From: Candidatus Babeliales bacterium
Lineage (GTDB): Bacteria > Babelota > Babeliae > Babelales > CAZZPM01
Length of the DNA: 17,547 nt
Assembly (NCBI GenBank): GCA_016763165.1
Contig: JAESUJ010000107.1
Coordinates: forward strand, 1-17,547
Direction of reading: 5' to 3'
Below are positions 8,800-16,096 of the stretch, in pieces. How positions within the stretch are numbered: the stretch's first letter is position 1; each line of letters starts with the position of its first letter. The position numbers and the translations under genes were made by a program. The notes beneath the pieces were generated by a model, which was not told where the DNA came from, did not search any database, and saw only the letters and a list, made by a program, of their open reading frames with translations.

Positions 8800-11700
8800 A
8801 TAATTTACAAGAAATTTCGATTCCTTTTTCTTCAAATTCAAGCCATGCCGATGGATTCCATGCAACACGTTGCTTCAATAAAAGATTTACAATTTTTTTA
8901 TGTTCTTCCATCACGAGCATGCATCGCAACTGCCCTGACTGCAAGTTTTTTTTCAGAAGCTCTATCGAAGCATCTTGATTATCCAGAGGAAGTCGAAACT
9001 TTACGCCTATAACGCCTTTGCCTTCTTTCATAATCAAGTCGATAGGAACCAATTGATTAACTTTGATTTTACATTTCAAATCGCTTGCTGCATCAAGCAT
9101 TCCTTTGATCAAGAAAATAGTATGATCTGCTAAAAGCTGTTGTACTTTCTGATATACTTTAGGGAAGATAATAAGCTCTGCTGATTCATGCAAATCTTCA
9201 ATCGCAGCAAAAGCCATTTTATCACCTTTTTTAGTCGTGATCTCTCGTATAGTTGAAATCATAGCAATGCATACGATCTCAACATCCTCGGTCAAATCAC
9301 GCGCTTTTTCATGCGACAAGGGAGGTATTTCAAACCAACGAGCCAACGAAGCATAACTTTCTAAAGGATGTGCACTTAAATAAAAACCAGCAACTTCTTT
9401 TTCTTTTTCAAGCTTCTCCATGGTTGACCACTCTTCACGAGGCTGAAATTCATACACTTTTGGTTCCCCATCTTCCAATGCAGCTACCGAACCAAACAAT
9501 CCCATTTGCCCTGTTCGAACAGCTTCTCTTTCATCAGCAGATTCTCCCATTATTTGCTCAAGCTCTGCTATTTTTTGCGCACGATTGCCTGGCATCAAAT
9601 CAAATGCACCAGCCATAATCAAACTTTCAATAACTCGCTTATTTACGGTTCTTAAATCAACACGAAAACAGAAGTCATATAAATCCCTAAACGGCTTTTT
9701 TGCACGTTCAAGCATAATATTTCCAAGTGCTGCGTTTCCAACATTTTTAATGCCTTCAAGTCCAAAAAGAATTGATGACTCGTCAGCTATAAATTTAATA
9801 TCAGATCGATTAATATCAGACAGTAGAAGCTTGATACCCATCTGCTTCGCATCACCCAAATAATGTGTCAATTGATCAGAGTTTCCTGTTTCAAATGAAA
9901 GAAGACCTGCCATAAACTCTGAAGGATAGTTTGCCTTCAAATAAGCAGTCTGATAAGCAATAAGCGCATACGCAGCTGAGTGTGATTTATTAAATCCATA
10001 CCCAGCAAAATAAGCCATTAAATCAAAAAGTTTTCCAGACTTCTTTTCGTTAAATTTTTTATTGATTGCTCCTTCAATAAAAAGCAATCGCTGCTCTTCC
10101 ATTACTTCAACTTTTTTCTTACCCATTGCACGGCGCAAAATATCAGCACCACCCAGTGAATATCCTGCAATAACCGATGCGATTTTCATCATCTGCTCTT
10201 GATAGACAATCACACCATATGTCTCACTTAAAATAGGCTCTAGTTCTGGAAACATATATGTTGTTTTTTTTCGTCCATGACGTCGTTCAATATAATCATC
10301 AACCATGCCTGACCCAAGTGGTCCTGGTCGATACAATGCATTGACTGCAATCAAATCTTCAAATTTATCAGGACGTAGCTTTCTTAAAACATCTTGAATC
10401 CCGCTTGATTCAAATTGGAATACCCCTGCAGTATTTCCAGCACAAAGCAACTTAAATGTTTTTTCATCATCAAGTTGAACTTTATTTAAATGTATCTCAA
10501 TTCCTTGATGTTTCTTCAGTGACTTTACAACATAATCAACAATGGATAAATTTTTAAGCCCCAAAAAGTCCATCTTCAAATAACCGATACTTTCAAGTTC
10601 AGTCATAGCATATTGTGTAACCAACTCATTGCTGCGAGAAGGAATATACAAAGGGAGAACGGAAGCTAAGGGTTCAGGAGAAATGACTACACCAGCAGCA
10701 TGTTTTGATGCATGACGCGTCAAACCCTCAAGTCGTTTAGCGATTTGCATTAAATGATGCACTTTAGGATTTTGATCGATCATTTCTTTTAAACGAGGCT
10801 CTTGTTCGATTGCCTCATCAAGACTGATTTTAAGCTGGTCGGGAATTAATTCAGTCAATGCATTCGCATCTTGAAAAGGAAAACCTAAAACACGCGCAAC
10901 ATCCTTAATCACGCCTTTTGCCATCATCGTACCAAAAGTGATAATCTGACAAACACAATCTGATCCGTATTTTTCACGTACATAATTAATTACGCGCTCT
11001 CGACCATGAATACAAAAGTCAATATCGATATCGGGCATACTCACCCGTTCAGGATTCAAAAATCGCTCAAACATAAGACCATATTTTATTGGGTCAATAT
11101 CAATAATTTCAAGAGACCATGCAACAAGTGACCCGGCTGCTGATCCACGTCCTGGACCGACAGGGATGCCTTCTTTTTTAGCCCACATGATAAAATCTGA
11201 GACAACCAAAAAGTATCCTACATACCCCATTTTTATAATAAGATCAATTTCCACTTGCAATCGATCATCATACTTACTGTATAAATCTAACGGAATCAAC
11301 GAATTATCTTTTAAAACTTGCAACCCTTTTAAACAGAGTTCTGAAAAAAAGCTTCCTTGTGTATGCTTCTTTGGAATCTCATACGCAGGAAAATGAAGTT
11401 TCCCAAATTCAAAAGAAAAATCTACTTGATCCACTATTTTCTGAGTATTCCAAACAACTTCTTCATGCCCAACAAATGCATCCAACATATCTTGAGTTGA
11501 TTTAAGGTGCCCTTTAAATTCACCAAATGAATATCGATTGGGATTTGACAGTACATCTTTCGTTTGAATAGAGAGCATAACCTCATGAGCTTCACGATCT
11601 TTGCAATTCATGTAATGAGCATCACCTGTTGCAATGACGGACATATCATATTTTTTTGCTGCTTCAAACAGTGCATCATTAGTAACTTGCTGTTTTTCGA

Positions 11701-12232
11701 AATCAACCGGCATAACTTCTAAAAAAAATCGATCCTTACCGAATGTTGAAATACCCCATTCAATCCGCTCGTACGCTTCTTCTTTTCTATCTTTACGTAA
11801 CAGGCTCGGAATGTGTCCACCAAGACAAGCGGTAGAAATAATAAGCCCTTCAGAGTATTTTTCCAATGCTGCATAGTCGATACGTGGTTTAAAGTAGAAT
11901 CCTTCTTGATAAGAAAAAGCCATCAAACGACATAAATTTTGATACCCAACGCGATTTTGTACAATAATTAATAGATGAAAGTACTTTTCTTTAATATTTT
12001 TCACTTTCACATCAGGAGTAAGATACATTTCTGCACCGAGAATCGGCTTGATGCCTTCTTTTTTAGCCAGCTGAAAAAATTTTATCGCCCCAAAAATATT
12101 CCCGTGATCAGAAATACCAATAGAGCTCCAAGACTCTTCTTTTGCCCGACGTAATAAATCAGGAAGCTTAATCGCTCCATCCAATAAAGAAAATTCTGTG
12201 TGCAAGTGTAAATGCGTAAACTGTTTGCTCAT
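8798..12232 (-). CDS. dnaE: DNA polymerase III alpha subunit (replicative polymerase)
   Basis: DnaE is the catalytic subunit of the replicative polymerase. At 1144 aa it is full length (E. coli 1160). Domains in order: PHP domain from the N-terminus (HLHLHT at 7-12, SDHGN at 41-45, GAE at 66-68, later GDAH); palm with catalytic aspartates in PDIDID (D401, D403) and KMDFLGL (D555), the same numbers as in E. coli; GPGRGSAAGS nucleotide-binding motif; fingers with HASKHAAG; clamp-binding motif QMGLF at 909-913; then an OB-fold region and a C-terminal tail. The PHP metal ligands that E. coli has lost are present here, so the PHP domain may be an active 3'-5' proofreading nuclease. Minus strand, convergent with the exported-protein operon and divergent from dcd. 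No clear Shine-Dalgarno precedes the chosen ATG, but the N-terminus matches the family. Confidence 0.97.
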   Translation of the reverse strand: MSKQFTHLHLHTEFSLLDGAIKLPDLLRRAKEESWSSIGISDHGNIFGAIKFFQLAKKEGIKPILGAEMYLTPDVKVKNIKEKYFHLLIIVQNRVGYQNLCRLMAFSYQEGFYFKPRIDYAALEKYSEGLIISTACLGGHIPSLLRKDRKEEAYERIEWGISTFGKDRFFLEVMPVDFEKQQVTNDALFEAAKKYDMSVIATGDAHYMNCKDREAHEVMLSIQTKDVLSNPNRYSFGEFKGHLKSTQDMLDAFVGHEEVVWNTQKIVDQVDFSFEFGKLHFPAYEIPKKHTQGSFFSELCLKGLQVLKDNSLIPLDLYSKYDDRLQVEIDLIIKMGYVGYFLVVSDFIMWAKKEGIPVGPGRGSAAGSLVAWSLEIIDIDPIKYGLMFERFLNPERVSMPDIDIDFCIHGRERVINYVREKYGSDCVCQIITFGTMMAKGVIKDVARVLGFPFQDANALTELIPDQLKISLDEAIEQEPRLKEMIDQNPKVHHLMQIAKRLEGLTRHASKHAAGVVISPEPLASVLPLYIPSRSNELVTQYAMTELESIGYLKMDFLGLKNLSIVDYVVKSLKKHQGIEIHLNKVQLDDEKTFKLLCAGNTAGVFQFESSGIQDVLRKLRPDKFEDLIAVNALYRPGPLGSGMVDDYIERRHGRKKTTYMFPELEPILSETYGVIVYQEQMMKIASVIAGYSLGGADILRRAMGKKKVEVMEEQRLLFIEGAINKKFNEKKSGKLFDLMAYFAGYGFNKSHSAAYALIAYQTAYLKANYPSEFMAGLLSFETGNSDQLTHYLGDAKQMGIKLLLSDINRSDIKFIADESSILFGLEGIKNVGNAALGNIMLERAKKPFRDLYDFCFRVDLRTVNKRVIESLIMAGAFDLMPGNRAQKIAELEQIMGESADEREAVRTGQMGLFGSVAALEDGEPKVYEFQPREEWSTMEKLEKEKEVAGFYLSAHPLESYASLARWFEIPPLSHEKARDLTEDVEIVCIAMISTIREITTKKGDKMAFAAIEDLHESAELIIFPKVYQKVQQLLADHTIFLIKGMLDAASDLKCKIKVNQLVPIDLIMKEGKGVIGVKFRLPLDNQDASIELLKKNLQSGQLRCMLVMEEHKKIVNLLLKQRVAWNPSAWLEFEEKGIEISCKL

Positions 12233-12255
12233 TGATACATACTTTAAAAATAGAA

Positions 12256-12284
12256 ATTATAATTTTTATACATTCATTTAAGTA
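12256..12284 (-). promoter_or_regulatory. Candidate dnaE promoter
   Basis: Read on the minus strand, a perfect TATAAT -10 lies at 12261-12256, with a weak -35 (TACTTA, 12284-12279) 17 bases upstream. Transcription would start roughly 15 bases before the dnaE ATG at 12232. The -10 is good but lies in AT-rich DNA, so chance is possible. Confidence 0.35.
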
Positions 12285-12342
12285 TACCGGTAAAACAAAA
12301 ACTAGCAAAGAAAGAAAACCAAGCGAAAAAAGAGAGAAACTT

Positions 12343-12371
12343 TTGATTTCAATACCAAGCTGTGTTAGCAT
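12343..12371 (+). promoter_or_regulatory. Candidate dcd promoter (extended -10)
   Basis: TTGATT (12343-12348) and TAGCAT (12366-12371) are separated by exactly 17 bases. A TGT just before the -10 (12363-12365) gives an extended -10 element. This would give a leader of about 45 bases before the dcd ATG. It lies in the 189-base gap between divergent dnaE and dcd. Confidence 0.45.
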
Positions 12372-12409
12372 ACGCTTAGTAATTTAACAGGTGAAAAATT
12401 TAATAGAAA

Positions 12410-12415
12410 AAGGAA
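12410..12415 (+). promoter_or_regulatory. Shine-Dalgarno site of dcd
   Basis: AAGGAA ends 6 bases before the ATG at 12422, an ordinary ribosome site that supports this start. It stands out because several other genes here (uvrA, the 444-aa gene, dnaE) lack a visible Shine-Dalgarno. Confidence 0.6.
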
Positions 12416-12421
12416 TCGAAA

Positions 12422-12991
12422 ATGAGCATTCAACCAGATCATTGGATACGACACATGGCCCTCGAAAAAGGCATGATTGAACCATTTGCACACAAACAAG
12501 TTCGCTCAATAGATCCTACCAAACCATGTATTAGTTATGGTGTTTCCAGCTATGGATACGACATGCGCATTGCACCTTCTTTCAAGCTTTTTACCAATGC
12601 TCACAATGCAATTGTTGATCCAAAAGCAATGGCTAAAGATTCCTACATAGATATCCAAGCTGAGATATTCATCTTACCTCCACACTCTTTTGCTCTTGCA
12701 CACAGTGTCGAATATTTTAGAATTCCTCGCGAAGTTCTCACCATCTGCCTTGGCAAGTCAACCTATGCTCGATGTGGTATTATTGTCAACGTCACTCCCT
12801 TTGAACCTGAGTGGGAAGGACATGTCACTATTGAACTTTCCAACACTACACCACTTCCTGTAAAAATTTATGCAAATGAAGGAATAGCACAAGTGATTTT
12901 TTTGAAAGCTGAAGAACTTTGTGACACTTCATATGCTGATCGTCAAGGAAAATATATGCATCAAAAAGGTGTTACTGTTTCACGAATATAA
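12422..12991 (+). CDS. dcd: dCTP deaminase
   Basis: Dcd deaminates dCTP to dUTP in the cytoplasm, the first step of the route dCTP-dUTP-dUMP-dTMP. The length of 189 aa is normal (E. coli 193). Visible family features: the N-terminal SIQPDHWIRHMA block, ISYGVSSYGYD (37-47), GKSTYARCG (111-119) matching the substrate-binding GRSSxARxG loop with R117, the conserved VTPFEPEW (124-131), and HVTIELSN (134-141) whose E138 corresponds to the catalytic glutamate. The sequence resembles the 'SIKPDHWIRxMA' type of Dcd common in Proteobacteria and some other phyla rather than the E. coli form. A bifunctional deaminase-dUTPase cannot be excluded by eye. It has its own promoter, Shine-Dalgarno and terminator, so it is probably a single-gene transcript next to the replication gene dnaE. 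Confidence 0.95.
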   Translation: MSIQPDHWIRHMALEKGMIEPFAHKQVRSIDPTKPCISYGVSSYGYDMRIAPSFKLFTNAHNAIVDPKAMAKDSYIDIQAEIFILPPHSFALAHSVEYFRIPREVLTICLGKSTYARCGIIVNVTPFEPEWEGHVTIELSNTTPLPVKIYANEGIAQVIFLKAEELCDTSYADRQGKYMHQKGVTVSRI

Positions 12992-13000
12992 AACACGTGG

Positions 13001-13030
13001 GGCTGAGTCTCAATAATTCAGCCTATTTTT
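13001..13030 (+). terminator. Intrinsic terminator after dcd
   Basis: GGCTGA (13001-13006) pairs with TCAGCC (13018-13023) around an 11-base loop, followed by a T-run (TATTTTT, 13024-13030). It lies 10 bases after the dcd stop. This is the clearest terminator in the window and separates dcd from the paralogous pair downstream. Confidence 0.72.
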
Positions 13031-13087
13031 CCATAACCTTTTTTCTCGAATATCAAAGGTGTCCAAGTCCTCTTGCATCCCAAAGTC

Positions 13088-13117
13088 TTGAATAAAAATA
13101 AGCCACCTTGCTATCAT
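13088..13117 (+). promoter_or_regulatory. Candidate promoter of the tandem paralog pair
   Basis: TTGAAT (13088-13093) and TATCAT (13112-13117) are 18 bases apart, and TGC before the -10 forms an extended -10. The predicted start, near 13124, falls inside the inverted repeat at 13120-13145. Confidence 0.45.
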
Positions 13118-13119
13118 AA

Positions 13120-13145
13120 AATAATATTTGAAAATAAATATTATT
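13120..13145 (+). promoter_or_regulatory. Perfect 10-bp AT inverted repeat at the predicted transcription start
   Basis: AATAATATTT (13120-13129) and AAATATTATT (13136-13145) are exact reverse complements around a 6-base GAAAAT loop. It lies between the -10 and the ribosome site (AAAGGGG, 13148-13154) of the 962-aa gene. It could be an operator or a 5' mRNA stem. The all-AT content in AT-rich DNA raises the chance of coincidence, but ten perfect pairs at this place are notable. Confidence 0.4.
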
Positions 13146-13162
13146 AAAAAGGGGCTCATACA

Positions 13163-16051
13163 ATGAAAGTCTTACGCTGTGTAATGTTTATTATCTGGTC
13201 ACTAATCTTGATACCTACAGCCTCGCTTGCAAGCCTGGGAATGCCTGCAGTTGCCTTTAAGAATGTTGGTGCTTGCTTTAAACCAGGATTTAAAATGTAT
13301 GCACCGATGTTTGGATCGATGGCTCTTTCATCCGGTTTTATCGAAAACTTGAGATTGTACAATGTTATTCCTGGATCTGATGAAGAAGGAGAAAGGATGT
13401 ACGTAAAAGACAGAGCGCTTGATAACGATCCTGTCATGGAAATCATTCTGATACTCTTTCCTTCTCCTGCAGGGCAGCTGACTACAGAAGGAGCTGGATC
13501 CACCAATATAGGAAATTATTTTGAGGAAGTAGATGTTGCCAAACTTTTTAATGTTGTCTATGGCGTAAGAAATTGGCTTGCAATGGATAAGAAATCAGAA
13601 GAAAAAAGCTCGAAAAAGAAAAAGGTTGTGCAGAAAAAAAAGCAGCCATTAACCGAATTTTCTATAATTCTTGAAAAGCGAGGACTCGGCAATCATTTGA
13701 AAAAAATGGATATCAATGTTGATACTTTTATAGCGAAAATAACAGAGAAATCTAGTGAGAAAAGATTTAAGAAAAATTTGAAAAGAAACCTTGAGTCTCT
13801 TTTTGTCAATATTGTAAAAGCTCTTGAACAAGAGACCAGTATTCACAAGAAAACAAGTGAATATTTAAACAAAGAAGAAGAGAAGGAAGAAGAAGAAGAA
13901 AATGAAAGCACTGAGAAAGAAGAAAAAGTAGTAGCTGCTTTAGATGATTCTTGCTATCCAAAACATATGGTTGAGCAAGTCATAGGAGCTTTCTTCTGTC
14001 ACAAATTTGCGCGACAAGAAAATATTAGAAACCTTTTACTTTCACTCCATGAAGATATTGTCGATAAAGAAAAAATTGCCAATATTGACCGCCTACTCCA
14101 AGAAGATGATCTTTTTCCCGCACAAGAAAGAATAAGAAATGGCGACGCTTCTCTCGATGATATCTGGCTTGCGCTCCATAAAGATAATTTTAAGATACAA
14201 ATACTTCCTTATAAAAACAATCAAGATCCTATCTCGAATGGAATAGCTGCGATGTACCTTCGCGCATCTGACGAAGAAGAAGGTAAAGAAAAAATCAGAA
14301 AACCAATATTTGCTGACTGTGCTGAAGTCACCATACGACATATGATGAACTTCATTTTATTCGACTCTATAGAAAAGACATTTTCTTTGGAAAAACTTGA
14401 TCAATTCATGGCAGATAAAGACCAGACGTACATTAAAAATCTTAAGGAGTTTTATGCTTATCAAACGCCAGATCTTGCGAATTCGGGCGACTATCAGGTG
14501 AGATCTCTATGGAATCAGGTAGTTGCTGATCTTGGGGGAAATGTTATCTATTTACAAAAATTTAATGCTAAGAAAAACAATAATGAAATAGAGTCGGGGA
14601 TCCTCAATTTCGTTCAGGTCTTTGAAAGAATTTTTAATCTTGAACTGGGAGACGAACCAACATTTATTAAGGGCCAAGAAAATAAATTCATAGAACAGAT
14701 CAAAAATAGATTTTTTCATTGTTTTAAAATTCTTTTTGAAGAACTCTCACCAAAAAAAGTAGCTCTTAAAATGCGTTTTTCAAATATAAAGATATTTAGT
14801 ATACATGGTAATCATGATCTTTCTGGAGATATCGCAATATCAATCAATGATAAACATGCTCATAAACACCTTTTTAGTTTTGTTCTTTTAATATCAAATG
14901 AGCATATTGAGATTAATAATTTAAAAATAGATCAAAAAAATTCTGAAATTCTTGAGAGTGTTGCATTTGAAAACATTGTGAAAAATCTTAATCAGTTGAG
15001 TATGGAAAAAGGGAGCGCATCATTCTTTCTTGCAGATGAATTGATTGAATATGATGTAGTTCCAGCAAAGCCTATATATCAAATTTTTGGTAAAACATTA
15101 AATGATACAAACGGAAAGATACGTGCTTTAAATCTGTTTCATAATTTATCTGATTATATTAATGAGGGTCGCATGAGCTTCATAATAGAAAATATTATAA
15201 AGAGTTATTTATGGAATGATGAGAGCAGTGTCAAAAAAATTAGTCAATTAATATTTGATGAAAACAAACAGAGAAATAAAAAATTCCAAAGGATTATAAG
15301 TGAAAAGATTAAAAAAATTAATCTTGAAAATTCAAATATTGAAACTTTAAATGTATCAGAATTTTCGGTACTTAAAACCATTAAACTAAGCGATTGTCAA
15401 AATTTCAAGTCACTCAATGGATTATCAAAAAGTATTGAGTTGATTCATCTCGATCATCTAAAAGCACTTGAAGTTGCTAATTTATCAAATTTTTCAGCAC
15501 TTAAAGTCGTCAGAATTCGTTCTTGCCAAAAACTCGAGTCGCTCAATGAATTATCTGAAAATATTGAATTACTTCATCTTTGGAATGTAAATATTGAAAC
15601 TATTGATCTGTCGAGACTGCAAGAACTCAAACGTTTAACAATTTTAGAATCTGAAAAACTCAAATCGCTTGATAAACTATCAACAAGCATAGAGTCGCTA
15701 GATCTTCATCGTTTAAATATTAAAACTTTTGATGTATCAAAACTCCAAGCACTCAAAAAAGTAATAATTAGCAATTGCGAAAGGCTCAGGTTTATACATG
15801 GATTCTCTGAAAACATTAAGTCGCTTGATCTGAGCAATGTAAGTATTGAAATACTTGATCTGTCAAGATTTCAAGCACTCGAAAAAATAACAATTATTAA
15901 TTGTAAAAAAATTAAATCTATTCTTATTTCTGAACTACTTCCTAACAAGCTACGAAAAAAATTAGAAGTAGAGTTCCCAGGAAAAGTAAAAGGTATCGAT
16001 GAGCATCGGAACCTACAAGACGAGTCTTCGGTACAATGCACAATTAGCTAA
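13163..16051 (+). CDS. Exported leucine-rich-repeat protein, first of a tandem paralog pair
   Basis: 962-aa protein of a family I cannot name. A signal peptide covers residues 1-23 (S-L-A cleavage, then SLGMPAVAF). A compact N-terminal domain (about 24-145) follows and is about 85% identical by eye to the downstream paralog. Next come a Lys-rich stretch (about 148-160), a helical section (165-230), a Glu-rich linker (238-255) and a middle domain (about 265-500) with a conserved D385-C386-x-E388-x3-R392-H393 motif and a hydrophobic-aromatic region around SLWNQVVADL. A region at about 540-620 contains HGNHD and HAHKH before a beta-like stretch. Residues 716 to about 920 are five leucine-rich double repeats. 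A good AAAGGGG ribosome site supports the start. It is probably transcribed with the paralog 45 bases downstream. Export plus LRR suggests contact with host or neighbouring proteins; that is inference. Confidence 0.88.
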   Translation: MKVLRCVMFIIWSLILIPTASLASLGMPAVAFKNVGACFKPGFKMYAPMFGSMALSSGFIENLRLYNVIPGSDEEGERMYVKDRALDNDPVMEIILILFPSPAGQLTTEGAGSTNIGNYFEEVDVAKLFNVVYGVRNWLAMDKKSEEKSSKKKKVVQKKKQPLTEFSIILEKRGLGNHLKKMDINVDTFIAKITEKSSEKRFKKNLKRNLESLFVNIVKALEQETSIHKKTSEYLNKEEEKEEEEENESTEKEEKVVAALDDSCYPKHMVEQVIGAFFCHKFARQENIRNLLLSLHEDIVDKEKIANIDRLLQEDDLFPAQERIRNGDASLDDIWLALHKDNFKIQILPYKNNQDPISNGIAAMYLRASDEEEGKEKIRKPIFADCAEVTIRHMMNFILFDSIEKTFSLEKLDQFMADKDQTYIKNLKEFYAYQTPDLANSGDYQVRSLWNQVVADLGGNVIYLQKFNAKKNNNEIESGILNFVQVFERIFNLELGDEPTFIKGQENKFIEQIKNRFFHCFKILFEELSPKKVALKMRFSNIKIFSIHGNHDLSGDIAISINDKHAHKHLFSFVLLISNEHIEINNLKIDQKNSEILESVAFENIVKNLNQLSMEKGSASFFLADELIEYDVVPAKPIYQIFGKTLNDTNGKIRALNLFHNLSDYINEGRMSFIIENIIKSYLWNDESSVKKISQLIFDENKQRNKKFQRIISEKIKKINLENSNIETLNVSEFSVLKTIKLSDCQNFKSLNGLSKSIELIHLDHLKALEVANLSNFSALKVVRIRSCQKLESLNELSENIELLHLWNVNIETIDLSRLQELKRLTILESEKLKSLDKLSTSIESLDLHRLNIKTFDVSKLQALKKVIISNCERLRFIHGFSENIKSLDLSNVSIEILDLSRFQALEKITIINCKKIKSILISELLPNKLRKKLEVEFPGKVKGIDEHRNLQDESSVQCTIS
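15308..15922 (+). repeat. Five double LRR units of about 42 residues
   Basis: Units begin at residues 716, 758, 801, 843 and 885 (15308, 15434, 15563, 15689, 15815). Each reads roughly I-x2-L-x-L-x4-I-x2-L-D-L-S-x-[FL]-x-A-L-K-x-[LI]-x-I-x2-C-x2-L-x-S-L-x2-L-S-x-[NS]. That is two leucine-rich repeats of about 21 residues, the short spacing seen in bacterial LRR proteins. The third unit has Ser (L-E-S) in place of the Cys, and the last unit is cut short before a charged tail. Confidence 0.85.
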
Positions 16052-16082
16052 ATTTACGGTAATATAACGAATATTTAAAAAA

Positions 16083-16088
16083 AAGGGG
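16083..16088 (+). promoter_or_regulatory. Ribosome site of the second paralog
   Basis: AAGGGG ends 8 bases before the ATG at 16097, copied from the first paralog (13149-13154) with identical spacing. The 45-base gap between the genes shows no terminator and no clear promoter, so co-transcription is likely. Confidence 0.5.
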
Positions 16089-16096
16089 CTCCTAAA

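Noticed and set aside
9370..9863. Plus-strand open frames inside dnaE
   Set aside because: Shadows of the dnaE coding strand without start signals.
13156..13506. Minus-strand open frame of 116 codons over the start of the 962-aa gene
   Set aside because: Antisense shadow of a strongly conserved coding domain; no ribosome site and no plausible product.
15308..15922. Regular DNA repeats as a CRISPR array
   Set aside because: The repeats lie in one open frame, are imperfect at the DNA level and encode leucine-rich repeats.
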